Positions 43,586 to 52,778 of a DNA stretch of 64,000 bases are shown in pieces. Each line of letters begins with the position of its first letter. Position 1 is the first letter of the stretch. The DNA is from an uncultured Eubacteriales bacterium (GTDB lineage Bacteria; Bacillota; Clostridia; Oscillospirales; Oscillospiraceae), in contig CASFFN010000012.1 in assembly GCA_949293985.1 (NCBI GenBank), positions 32,829 through 96,828 of the forward strand. Reading direction: 5' to 3'. The notes beneath the pieces were generated by a model. That model did no database searches, was not told the origin of the DNA, and worked only from the letters and a program-made list of their open reading frames with translations. The translations under genes and the position numbers were made by a program.

Positions 43586-44026
43586 ATGGGACGGCGGTTT
43601 TATCTGGGGCTGGGGCTTTTGCTTCTGCTGCTCGTTGGGGGACTGCTCCTCAGCGCCTGGGTGTCCCGGAAAATCTCCCCTTTGGAGCAGGCTTTGGAGG
43701 AAGCGGCCGGAGAGGCGGTGACCGGGGATTTTTCCCGGGCAGTCCGGCTGACGGAGGAAGCCCAGGCCGGGTGGGAGGATTTTTCCCGGCGCTTCGGGCT
43801 TCTGACCCACCACGGCCTCCTGGCGGACGCCAATATCCGGTTTGCCGCCCTGGACCCCTGGCGGCAGGCCGGGGAGGAGGAGGAATTCGCGGTGTGCTGC
43901 CTGGAGCTGGCGGGGCTTTTGCGGCAGATCGGCCATGTGCATCAGCTGCGGCTGGAGACGGTACTGTCCGGTTTTCGGTTGCAAAACCGGAATTCTTATG
44001 GTATATTGGATATGATTACCCTTTAG
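43586..44026 (+). CDS. DUF4363-family protein
   Basis: The 146-residue protein starts 2 bp after yetF with GGAGGGG. A single N-terminal membrane helix (YLGLGLLLLLLVGGLLLS) is followed by an extracytoplasmic helical domain. It is typical of the DUF4363 partners of YetF in Clostridia, possibly sporulation-linked; no catalytic motif is seen. Confidence 0.75.
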   Translation: MGRRFYLGLGLLLLLLVGGLLLSAWVSRKISPLEQALEEAAGEAVTGDFSRAVRLTEEAQAGWEDFSRRFGLLTHHGLLADANIRFAALDPWRQAGEEEEFAVCCLELAGLLRQIGHVHQLRLETVLSGFRLQNRNSYGILDMITL

Positions 44027-44040
44027 GAGGCGGTTTTTCC

Positions 44041-44685
44041 GTGGCGCAGGACAACTACCGCCTGCAAATGGAGCAGGCCCAGGCCCGGTTTCTCTCCTAT
44101 GACCAGAACCGGCTGATAGAAAAGTTTTCGCTGAAAGCGGATGAAGATTACCTGTATCTGTCCTTTTTGGGGAAGCCCCACCGCCTTTCCCGGAAAACCG
44201 GGGCTTTGGAATATGGGGCGGGGGGACAATGGCGGGACGGCAACACCTTCGACCGGGTGCTGACCCTGCTGGATATCTTATGCGACAGCCGGGACTCCCG
44301 GCGCCCGGCAGGGGTCTGGCAGTCTATGGAGAGCTTCGGCCGCCATGTCCACCAAAGCCTTTTGGCGGAGCGGGATCCCATGGCGGAGGCCTTTGACAAA
44401 AATCCCCAGGCCCTGGCCCTGGCCGCCCAACGGCTGGGGGCAAAACCCATTGCCTGGGCCGATGTGGGCTTTTCCCTGGAAATCATGGACGGTCTTTCCG
44501 TCGGGGTGCGGTTCTGGCGGTCCGATGAGGACTTTCCCGCCCAAATCCGCTGGTTCTGGGACAAAAACGCCCTGGAATATCTGCGGTATGAAACCATGTA
44601 CTATGCCGTTTCCCTGGTACGGCAGGGACTTTGGGAGGCGTTTACCGCCCAAATGGCAGAAAATTTTGGAGATGAACTTCATTGA
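44041..44685 (+). CDS. DUF3786-domain protein
   Basis: The GTG at 44041 follows TAGGAGGCGG. The 214-residue soluble protein has the order DYLYLSFLGKPHRLSRKTG, DRVLTLLDILCDS, GVWQSMESFG, then VRFWRSDEDFPAQIRWFWDKNALEYL, which is how DUF3786 proteins of Clostridia and methanogens look. The function is unknown. Four bases overlap alr. Confidence 0.7.
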   Translation: MAQDNYRLQMEQAQARFLSYDQNRLIEKFSLKADEDYLYLSFLGKPHRLSRKTGALEYGAGGQWRDGNTFDRVLTLLDILCDSRDSRRPAGVWQSMESFGRHVHQSLLAERDPMAEAFDKNPQALALAAQRLGAKPIAWADVGFSLEIMDGLSVGVRFWRSDEDFPAQIRWFWDKNALEYLRYETMYYAVSLVRQGLWEAFTAQMAENFGDELH

Positions 44686-45836
44686 AAACCAATACATATG
44701 TGAAAATTGATTTGGACGCCATCCGGGATAACCTGCTGGCGATAGGGCGGCAGGCCGGGGTTCCGGTGATGGCGGTGGTAAAGGCGGACGCCTACGGTCA
44801 CGGCGCCGTGCCTGTGGCCCGGCAGGTGGAGCCCCTTTGCGCCTTCTTCGGGGTGTCCTCCATGGAGGAGGCCCTGGAGCTGCGGAACGCCGGAATCCGG
44901 CTGCCCATTCTCATTCTGGGGCATACCCCCGCCTCCGCCTTTTCCCAGGCCATCCCTCTGGGTATCCGCCCTGCGATTTTCTCCTACGCCGATGCCCTGG
45001 CCCTTTCCCAGGAAGCCCAGCGGCAGAATGTCACCGCCCCCTTCCACTTCGCCCTGGATACGGGCATGAGCCGTATCGGGGTCCAGGCGGATAGGGAGGG
45101 ACTGGAACTGTGCCGGGAGATTGCCGGGCTTCCCAATCTCCGGGCGGAAGGGCTTTTCAGCCACTTTGCCACGGCGGACTGCGCGGATTTGACCTTTGCC
45201 CGGGAACAGGGGGAGAAATTCGCCTGGTTCGACGGGGAACTGCGGAAGATGGGGATTCAGGTGGAAATCCGCCATCTGGACAACTCCGCCGGAATCGTCA
45301 ACTCCCCCTGCCACTATGAGATGGTGCGGGCAGGCATTGTGATGTACGGCATGGCTCCCAGCGGCGAGGTGGACTGCACCGGCCTGGGGCTTCGTCCGGC
45401 TCTCAGCTGGCACAGCTATGTGTCCCATGTAAAGCTTCTGGAGCCGGGACGGCGGATCGGCTACGGCGGTACCTTCGTCACCACCCGGAAGACCATGGTG
45501 GCAACGGTTCCGGCAGGCTATGCCGATGGCTACCGCAGGAGCCTTTCCAATGGGTTTTATGTGCTGATTCGGGGGAAAAGAGCCCCAATTCTGGGAAAAA
45601 TCTGCATGGACCAGATGATGGTGGATGTGACGGACATCCCCGGGGTGCGGGTGGATGACCCGGTGGTGCTGGTGGGCCGGGACGGCAGCGAGGAGATTAC
45701 CATGGAGGCCATCGGCGAGCGGGCCGGGTCCTTTCACTATGAGTTTGTCTGCGGAATCAGCCGCCGGGTGCCCCGGATTTATTTCCAGAAGGGCCGCCAG
45801 CAGGAGCAGGTGCATTACCTGCTGGTAAACGGATAA
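44682..45836 (+). CDS. alr: Alanine racemase
   Basis: The 384-residue PLP enzyme interconverts L- and D-alanine for peptidoglycan. The TTG start at 44682 follows GGAGATGAAC and gives NTYVKIDLDAI. Lys34 in VVKADAYGHGA is the PLP lysine, the second catalytic Tyr is in RRIGYGGTF, and the C-terminal barrel has CMDQMMVDVTD. A palindromic terminator follows. Confidence 0.95.
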   Translation: MKTNTYVKIDLDAIRDNLLAIGRQAGVPVMAVVKADAYGHGAVPVARQVEPLCAFFGVSSMEEALELRNAGIRLPILILGHTPASAFSQAIPLGIRPAIFSYADALALSQEAQRQNVTAPFHFALDTGMSRIGVQADREGLELCREIAGLPNLRAEGLFSHFATADCADLTFAREQGEKFAWFDGELRKMGIQVEIRHLDNSAGIVNSPCHYEMVRAGIVMYGMAPSGEVDCTGLGLRPALSWHSYVSHVKLLEPGRRIGYGGTFVTTRKTMVATVPAGYADGYRRSLSNGFYVLIRGKRAPILGKICMDQMMVDVTDIPGVRVDDPVVLVGRDGSEEITMEAIGERAGSFHYEFVCGISRRVPRIYFQKGRQQEQVHYLLVNG

Positions 45837-45841
45837 TAAAA

Positions 45842-45869
45842 AGGAGGGAAAGCCGCGGCTTTCCCTCCT
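45842..45869. terminator. Bidirectional terminator between alr and kbl
   Basis: Perfect 28-bp palindrome (AGGAGGGAAAGCC arms with CG centre), followed on + by GATTTTTT and preceded by A-rich sequence giving Ts on the minus strand. It serves both converging operons. Confidence 0.9.
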
Positions 45870-45882
45870 GATTTTTTATGAA

Positions 45883-47070
<1,188 letters not shown>

Positions 47071-47083
47071 GGTGTTTACCTCC

Positions 47084-48121
47084 TTATTTTGTCCAGTCCA
47101 GAACCACCTTGCCGGAGTTGCCGCTGAGCATGGCCTGGAAGCCCTTTTCAAAGTCTGTGTAATGGAAGCGATGGGTAATGACCGGGGTCACATCCAGGCC
47201 GCCCTGGACCATGTAGCTCATCTGGTGCCAGTTGTCCATCTTCCGGCCGTAAATGCCCTGGAGGGTCAGACCCTTGGTGATGATGGTGTTCATGTCCAGC
47301 TCCACCGGCTTGTTGCTGATGCCCAGGAGGGACACCTTGCCGCCGTTGCGCATGGAGCCGATAAGCTGCTGCAGGGCTCTTCCGTTGCCGGACATTTCCA
47401 GACCCACGTCGAAGCCCTCGGTGAGGCCCTGGTCCTTCATAATCTGGGGCAAATCCTCCCGGGCGGTGTTCACGGCGGCATCCACACCCATCTTCCGGGC
47501 CAGCTCCAGCCGGTAGTCGTTCACATCGGTGATGATGACCCGGCGGGCACCGGCAAACTTGCAGATACCGGCGGCAATGATGCCGATGGGGCCGGCGCCG
47601 GTGATGAGCACGTCCTCACCGATGAGGGGGAACATGAGGGCGGTGTGGGTTGCGTTGCCGAAAGCGTCGAAAAAGGCCACCACATCCTCCGGCAGACCCT
47701 CGTCAATGATGATTACATTGGATTGGGGAATGCACACATACTCGGCAAAGGCGCCGTCCCGGTCCACGCCGACGCTCAGGGTGTCCTTGCACCACTGAAT
47801 GTCGCCGTTGTGGCAGTTGCGGCACCGGTGGCAGGTGATGTGTCCCTCGCCGGAAACCCGCTGTCCCACGGTAAGACCGGTGACGCCGGCGCCCAGGGCG
47901 GCCACTTCGCCCACATACTCATGGCCGATGGTCATGGGCGGCTTGATATGTACCTGGGCCCAGGGGTCCCAGTTGTAAATGTGCACATCCGTGCCGCAGA
48001 TGGCGGTTTTGTGTACCTTGATAAGCACCTCGCCGGGGCCGGGAACCGGTACCGGCACCTTCCGAAGCGTAAGTCCCGGGCCGGCGGCGGGTTTGACGAT
48101 GGCATCCATCAGCTGTTCCAT
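47084..48121 (-). CDS. tdh: L-threonine 3-dehydrogenase
   Basis: The 345-residue zinc alcohol dehydrogenase-type enzyme oxidises threonine to 2-amino-3-ketobutyrate. Catalytic zinc site [11 protein letters not shown]...GHEYVGEV, four-cysteine structural zinc loop ([15 protein letters not shown]), Rossmann [11 protein letters not shown] and the Tdh-type [14 protein letters not shown]. Together with Kbl it degrades threonine to glycine and acetyl-CoA. Confidence 0.95.
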   Translation of the reverse strand: MEQLMDAIVKPAAGPGLTLRKVPVPVPGPGEVLIKVHKTAICGTDVHIYNWDPWAQVHIKPPMTIGHEYVGEVAALGAGVTGLTVGQRVSGEGHITCHRCRNCHNGDIQWCKDTLSVGVDRDGAFAEYVCIPQSNVIIIDEGLPEDVVAFFDAFGNATHTALMFPLIGEDVLITGAGPIGIIAAGICKFAGARRVIITDVNDYRLELARKMGVDAAVNTAREDLPQIMKDQGLTEGFDVGLEMSGNGRALQQLIGSMRNGGKVSLLGISNKPVELDMNTIITKGLTLQGIYGRKMDNWHQMSYMVQGGLDVTPVITHRFHYTDFEKGFQAMLSGNSGKVVLDWTK

Positions 48122-48144
48122 AATGTTTAATCCAACCTTTCTTT

Positions 48145-49062
48145 TTATCGGTTAATGGAGGCGGCCATCCGGTGATAGGTGTGGCGGACGCCCCGTACGG
48201 CAATGCTGTAGGTCTGAATGTTCTCCGGCAGGGCCATGCCGCAGTAGCCCGTGTCTCCCAGATGGTGCATATCCGTGCCGGTCATCTTGCACATGAGGGC
48301 AATCTGCCGGATGGTGGCGGCGTCCGCTCCCTCCTGGGAGGTGCCGATGGCGGTAACGGTAAGGCACCCCAGGCTGTGGGCGTATTCCACCAGCCCCCGG
48401 ATATACTCCATGGTAATGCCGGGGACAGTGCCGGGGGCGGGGAGAAGAATGATGTCCGCACCGGCCTTTGCAAAGCTTTCAATATCCTGCCGGGTGATGA
48501 TATGCTCGCCACCCTCGGAGAGAACGCCGGAGGCGTGCATTTTTCCGGCGGCCAGCACCAGCCGGTCCCCCAGCTCCTTTTTGTAAAGCTCCAGGGTTCG
48601 GACGATGGCGGCGTTGGACACCCCGGTGCCGGGGTTGCCGGTGAGAAGAATCATGTTCACACCCATATCCGCCGCTTTCCGGGCGTTTTCCAGGGTGGCG
48701 GTTCTGCCGGGGGTCATGGCCCACAGCGCGTCCCCTTCCGCGGGAAGCGCCTCCACCGGCTCTAAGTTGATGCCGATGGGTCGTCCCGTGAGGCGTTTCA
48801 GCTCCCGGACGGTTTCTTCCGGGGGAACCGGGGGAAGCCCCTGAATCACGGGCTTGTTCACATCGAACATATTCAGAAGCAGAATGTCCGCCCCCATGGC
48901 GGCGGCAAATTCCGCGTTGGTCACATCCATGAGCATGGGCATGACGGAACCGATGGTTTCGCAGAGGATGGTGCGCCCCTCTGAGGCGGCGATGGAAGAA
49001 AGCAGTTCCCGGGGACCCATGGCGGTGAGCTGGGAGCTGAAAGCGCTTAAGATTCGCGGCAT
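48145..49062 (-). CDS. DUF7916-like TIM-barrel protein in the threonine operon
   Basis: The start at ATG 49062 follows AAAAGGAGGGC. The 305-residue product looks like a (beta/alpha)8 barrel of the phosphoenolpyruvate mutase/quinolinate type: ETIGSVMPMLMDVTNAEFAAAMGADILLLNMFD, GRPIGINLEPV, NMILLTGNPGTGVSNAAIV, GADIILLPAPGTVPGIT. Such proteins are often annotated as DUF7916 or, wrongly, HAD hydrolase. It is the first gene of a minus-strand operon with tdh and kbl; a link to amino-acid degradation is from context only. Confidence 0.7.
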   Translation of the reverse strand: MPRILSAFSSQLTAMGPRELLSSIAASEGRTILCETIGSVMPMLMDVTNAEFAAAMGADILLLNMFDVNKPVIQGLPPVPPEETVRELKRLTGRPIGINLEPVEALPAEGDALWAMTPGRTATLENARKAADMGVNMILLTGNPGTGVSNAAIVRTLELYKKELGDRLVLAAGKMHASGVLSEGGEHIITRQDIESFAKAGADIILLPAPGTVPGITMEYIRGLVEYAHSLGCLTVTAIGTSQEGADAATIRQIALMCKMTGTDMHHLGDTGYCGMALPENIQTYSIAVRGVRHTYHRMAASINR

Positions 49063-49085
49063 AGAAAAAGCCCTCCTTTTTTCGT

Positions 49086-49114
49086 AGTATACCACACATT
49101 ATCCCGCAGAGCAA
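49086..49114 (-). promoter_or_regulatory. Promoter of the DUF7916-tdh-kbl operon
   Basis: Minus strand TTGCTC, 17-bp spacer, TATACT (49091-49086), about 24 bp before the start codon. Confidence 0.65.
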
Positions 49115-49228
49115 TGGCTATTTCCGGAAAGTTGGGGAGGGCATGGATAAATCCTCAACACATTGCACAAAAAAATATCGGGATTGCTATGCGATGTTCC
49201 AAAAATTCTGGCAGGTAGGCAAAAATTG

Positions 49229-49257
49229 TTGACAAATTGTAAAATCTTCTGTAAACT
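49229..49257 (+). promoter_or_regulatory. Promoter of the PTS cassette
   Basis: TTGACA at 49229-49234, 17-bp spacer, TAAACT at 49252-49257; the transcript would begin about 20 nt before the antiterminator target. Confidence 0.75.
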
Positions 49258-49283
49258 GTAACTGTAAATAGAAGGCAGGCGAT

Positions 49284-49312
49284 GGATTGTTACTGGTAAA
49301 GCAGGCAAAACC
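49284..49312 (+). promoter_or_regulatory. RAT: ribonucleic antiterminator target of a LicT/SacY-type protein
   Basis: 29 nt beginning GGATTGTTACTGG and ending GCAGGCAAAACC, which is the classic LicT/SacT/GlcT-type RAT layout. It overlaps the 5' arm of a terminator, so binding of the antiterminator encoded just downstream (49388) would prevent the terminator stem from forming. This is autoregulation by transport flux via PTS phosphorylation. Confidence 0.92.
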
Positions 49313-49367
49313 AAGTTCTACAAGGGGGCGCAGAGGGTATGCGGTTTTGTAGGATTTGGTCTTTTTT
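49308..49367 (+). terminator. Conditional terminator overlapping the RAT
   Basis: 5' arm ACCAAGTTCTACAA (49310 on) pairs, with G-U wobbles, with TTGTAGGATTTGGT before CTTTTTTG (49361-49368). It excludes the RAT hairpin. Confidence 0.85.
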
Positions 49368-49387
49368 GTTATAGGGGGACAACGGTT

Positions 49388-50218
49388 TTGCGGGTGCTGA
49401 AGGCGATTAACAATAATGTGGTCAGCTGCGTGGACGACAGCGGCCGGGAGCTGATTGCAATGGGCAAGGGGCTGGGTTTCCGCTCCAGGGCCGGGGATGT
49501 GCTTCGCCCGGAGGATGCGGAAAAGGTCTTTCGCATGGAAAGCGACGAGGAGTTCAGCCGCTTCAAGGATGTGCTGAGCCAGCTTCCCGTGCGGCTTCTG
49601 GAGCTTTGCAGCCGGATTATCGACCATGCGGATCATGTGCTGGGCCGGCAGCTCAGCGAGTCCATTTACCTGACCCTGACCGACCATGTGAATTTTGCCC
49701 TGGAGCGGATGCAGCGGGGTATCCAGCTGCGTAACGCCCTGGTGACGGAGATGCGGGTGTTCTACCCCGGCGAGTTTGCGGTGGGGCAGTACGCCCTGGA
49801 GCAGATTGCCGCCCGGGAGGGGGTGCAGCTGCCGGAGGATGAGGCCGCCAGCATCGCCATGCACCTGGTGAACGCCCAGTATAACAGCTCCATCAACACC
49901 ACCATGCATGTGGTGCAGGTGCTGCAGCCCATGATTGACATTATCGAAGGCTGGCCGGGGCTGCGCCTCAACAAAACCCACCTTTATTATAACCAGCTGA
50001 TTGTGGATTTGAAATTCATCGCCATGCAGGCGTTTTCCCAGACCCCCAGCGGCTGGGGAGGCTCCGAACTGGAGGACATGGCAAAAAGGCTGTATCCGGA
50101 GGCCTATGCCTGCGCGGAAGCCACCGCGGGATACCTGTCCCGGCAGTCCGGGCGGCCGATTCCAAAGGAAGAACAAGCACATCTGGCCATCTGTATCCGC
50201 CGGGCGTGCGTAAGCTAA
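49388..50218 (+). CDS. BglG/LicT-family transcriptional antiterminator with two PRDs
   Basis: The 276-residue RNA-binding antiterminator starts at a TTG (49388), 10 bases after AGGGGG. Residues 1-55 are the CAT RNA-binding domain (VLKAINNNVVSCVDDSGRELIAMGKGLGF), then PRD1 (about 65-170) and PRD2 (about 170-276) with conserved histidines (e.g. TDHVNFALER, SINTTMHVVQ, NKTHLYYN, QAHLAICI) that are phosphorylated by HPr or EIIB. It binds the RAT at 49284 and controls the PTS genes downstream. Confidence 0.95.
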   Translation: MRVLKAINNNVVSCVDDSGRELIAMGKGLGFRSRAGDVLRPEDAEKVFRMESDEEFSRFKDVLSQLPVRLLELCSRIIDHADHVLGRQLSESIYLTLTDHVNFALERMQRGIQLRNALVTEMRVFYPGEFAVGQYALEQIAAREGVQLPEDEAASIAMHLVNAQYNSSINTTMHVVQVLQPMIDIIEGWPGLRLNKTHLYYNQLIVDLKFIAMQAFSQTPSGWGGSELEDMAKRLYPEAYACAEATAGYLSRQSGRPIPKEEQAHLAICIRRACVS

Positions 50219-50238
50219 TGAGAAAAGGGAGATTGACA

Positions 50239-50724
50239 ATGGGTATTTTCAGCAAGCTTTTTGGCAAAGCCGCAGACACCATCTGCGCACCGGTGGCCGG
50301 TGAGGCCGTGGAGATTCAGCAGGTCAGCGATCCCACCTTCGGCCAGGAAATTCTGGGCAAGGGTATCGCCATTCGCCCCACTGAGGGCCGGGTGGTAGCC
50401 CCCTGCGACGGCACTGTGGACATGATGTTCGACACCGGCCACGCCGTGAGCCTGGTGGCGGATTTCGGCGCCGAGATCCTCATCCATGTGGGCCTGGATA
50501 CTGTGAACCTGAAGGGGAAGCACTACCGTGTCCACGCCAAGAATGGGGACAAGGTGAAAACGGGCGATTTGCTCATGGAGTTCGACCCGGAGGCCATCAA
50601 GGCCGAGGGCTACGACATCATCACTCCGGTGATTGTATGCAACAGCGGAGATTACACGGTTTTTCAGCCCCATGTGGGGAAAACTGTGAAGGCTGGCGAT
50701 GAGGTAATCACTCTCTCCAAGTAA
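50239..50724 (+). CDS. PTS EIIA, glucose (Crr) type
   Basis: The 161-residue phosphocarrier starts after AAAAGGGAGA. EIIA-Glc layout: ICAPVAGEAVEIQQVSDPTF, GRVVAPCDGTVDMMFDTGHA and the active-site His83 in ILIHVGLDTVNLKG with a second conserved His upstream (GHAVSL). It receives the phosphate from HPr and passes it to EIIB of the permease at 52779. Confidence 0.95.
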   Translation: MGIFSKLFGKAADTICAPVAGEAVEIQQVSDPTFGQEILGKGIAIRPTEGRVVAPCDGTVDMMFDTGHAVSLVADFGAEILIHVGLDTVNLKGKHYRVHAKNGDKVKTGDLLMEFDPEAIKAEGYDIITPVIVCNSGDYTVFQPHVGKTVKAGDEVITLSK

Positions 50725-50750
50725 AAATTTTTGGAAAGGAGCATACCATT

Positions 50751-52364
50751 ATGATACAGGGTTCCGGTTTGCCGGTGTTCCCCGGTGTTGCCATCGGCAA
50801 TGGTGTGGTTTACCGCAAGGCGCAGCGTCAGGCTGCGGCGCCCAGCGGCAACCCCAAGCAGGAACAGGAAAAATTCGACCAGGCCTGCGCCACCGCCAAG
50901 GAGCAGCTCTCCGCGCTGTATGAGAAGGCGGTAAAGGAGCTGGGGGCGGAAAAGGCCGCCATCGTGGAAGTGCAGATGCTCATGCTGGAGGATCTGGACT
51001 ATCTGGAAGCCGTGGCGGCGGAGATTGCCGCCGGTACCCCTGCGGCTACCGCCGCTTCCGAGTGCGGCGAGGGCATCGCCCAGGTGTTTGCCGGGCTGGA
51101 TGACGCCTATATGCAGGCAAGAGCCGCGGACATCCGGGATGTGTCCCAGCGGGTTGCGGATATTCTCTGCGGCGCCGACGGCTTCCGTCTGCCGGACGGA
51201 GAGTTTCTGCTGATTGCAGAGGACCTGGCTCCCAGCGAGACCATCCAGCTGCCCAGAGAGCGGATTCTGGCATTCATCACCCGGCAGGGCTCTTCCAGCA
51301 GCCACACGGCCATTCTGGCCCGGACGCTGAACATCCCCTCTTTGGTGCAGGCCAATATTTCTTTGGAGGACGCCCAGAACGCCCATATCGTTGCGGTGGA
51401 CGGCTTCACCGGCAACTGGTATATTGACCCGGATGTGGAAACCACCACCATGCTTCAGAAGAAGAAGGAGGAGGCCGCTGCCGGCCGTGCCGCTCTGGAG
51501 GCCTATCGGGGCAGAAAGAGTGTTACCAAGTCCGGCAAGCAGATTCTCCTGTGCGCCAACATCGGCAGCCCCGAGGACGCGGAGCTGGCCATGAAGGGCG
51601 ACGCCGAGGGCGTGGGCCTGATGCGCAGCGAGTTCCTTTACCTGGGCCGGGACAGCCTGCCCACGGAAGAAGAGCTGTTCACCGCCTACCGGAAGGTGGC
51701 GGAGATTATGCAGGGCCGTCCGGTGGTCATCCGTACCTTAGACATCGGCGCGGACAAGCAGGCGGACTACCTGGGTCTGGACAAGGAGGAAAATCCGGCG
51801 CTGGGCCTGCGGGGCCTGCGTATCTGCCTGACCCGGGAGGACATTTTCCGTCCCCAGCTGCGGGCCATTTACCGGGCTTCCGCCTACGGCTCTTTGAGCA
51901 TGATGTTCCCCATGGTGGCTTCCCCTTGGGAGCTGCGCCAGGCCAAGGCCCTGTGCATGGATGTCCGCCGGGAGCTGATTGCGGAGGGACATCCTGTGGG
52001 TGAGGTTCCCATCGGCGTCATGGTGGAGACCCCTGCTGCTGCGGTGCTGGCGGAGCAGCTGGCTCTGGAAGCTGACTTCTTCAGCGTGGGCACCAACGAT
52101 CTGACCCAATACACTCTGGCGGTTGACCGTCAGAACGCCAATCTGGGGAAATTCTACGACCCCTATCATCCTGCGGTTATGTCTTTGCTGGGGCATATCG
52201 CCAAGTGCGCCAAGGCCGCCGGCATCTGGGCCGGTATCTGCGGCGAGCTGGGCGCTGACCCCAAGCTGACTGAAACCTTTATCAAAATGGGCTACACCGA
52301 GCTTTCCATGGCTCCCGGACGGATCCTGGAAACCCGGAAGCTGGTATGTGAAAGTGAGGTGTAA
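50751..52364 (+). CDS. ptsI: PTS enzyme I
   Basis: The 537-residue PEP-protein phosphotransferase has active His185 in GSSSSHTAILARTLNIPS, the PEP-binding motif RGLRICLTREDIFRPQLRAI and the Mg site FFSVGTNDLTQYTLAVDR, ending in GICGELGAD...MAPGRILE. It is slightly shorter than the 570-residue standard. It phosphorylates the HPr encoded 3 bp downstream. Confidence 0.96.
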   Translation: MIQGSGLPVFPGVAIGNGVVYRKAQRQAAAPSGNPKQEQEKFDQACATAKEQLSALYEKAVKELGAEKAAIVEVQMLMLEDLDYLEAVAAEIAAGTPAATAASECGEGIAQVFAGLDDAYMQARAADIRDVSQRVADILCGADGFRLPDGEFLLIAEDLAPSETIQLPRERILAFITRQGSSSSHTAILARTLNIPSLVQANISLEDAQNAHIVAVDGFTGNWYIDPDVETTTMLQKKKEEAAAGRAALEAYRGRKSVTKSGKQILLCANIGSPEDAELAMKGDAEGVGLMRSEFLYLGRDSLPTEEELFTAYRKVAEIMQGRPVVIRTLDIGADKQADYLGLDKEENPALGLRGLRICLTREDIFRPQLRAIYRASAYGSLSMMFPMVASPWELRQAKALCMDVRRELIAEGHPVGEVPIGVMVETPAAAVLAEQLALEADFFSVGTNDLTQYTLAVDRQNANLGKFYDPYHPAVMSLLGHIAKCAKAAGIWAGICGELGADPKLTETFIKMGYTELSMAPGRILETRKLVCESEV

Positions 52365-52367
52365 ACA

Positions 52368-52625
52368 ATGAAGGAATTTACCCATGTGATCGCTGACCCC
52401 CTGGGTCTGCACGCAAGACCGGCTGGTCTTCTGGTGAAGGCCGCTGCCGCTTACCAGAGCACCGTCACCGTCACCGCCCCCACCGGCAAGGCCGATGCCA
52501 AGCGGATTATGGCTGTGATGCGTCTGGCTGCCAAGCAGGGCATGGAGCTGACCGTCACCTGTGAGGGTCCCGACGAGGAGGCTGCCGCTGCCGGGCTTCA
52601 GGCTTTCCTGAAGGAAAACCTGTAA
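52368..52625 (+). CDS. ptsH: HPr phosphocarrier protein with Ser46 replaced by Arg
   Basis: The 85-residue HPr has active His15 in GLHARPAG. The region around residue 46 reads DAKRIMAVMRL where Firmicutes HPr has a KSIMGVMSL-type segment, so the HPr kinase target Ser46 is Arg. This copy cannot be phosphorylated there and would not form the P-Ser-HPr corepressor of CcpA. That fits a dedicated PTS cassette rather than the global HPr. Confidence 0.95.
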   Translation: MKEFTHVIADPLGLHARPAGLLVKAAAAYQSTVTVTAPTGKADAKRIMAVMRLAAKQGMELTVTCEGPDEEAAAAGLQAFLKENL

Positions 52626-52778
52626 CTTTGTCCCCCTGCCGTTGTGGGCCGACGGCAAGATATAGGAATCTTTCCTCCCCCGGTTGGGGCAGGTTGGCGG
52701 AATTTCCGCCCTCCGGCCCCTGTCGCTGGAGGCAGGGCTTCCCAAATTGTTTCTTTTTGAAAATATAGGAGGAAAAAA

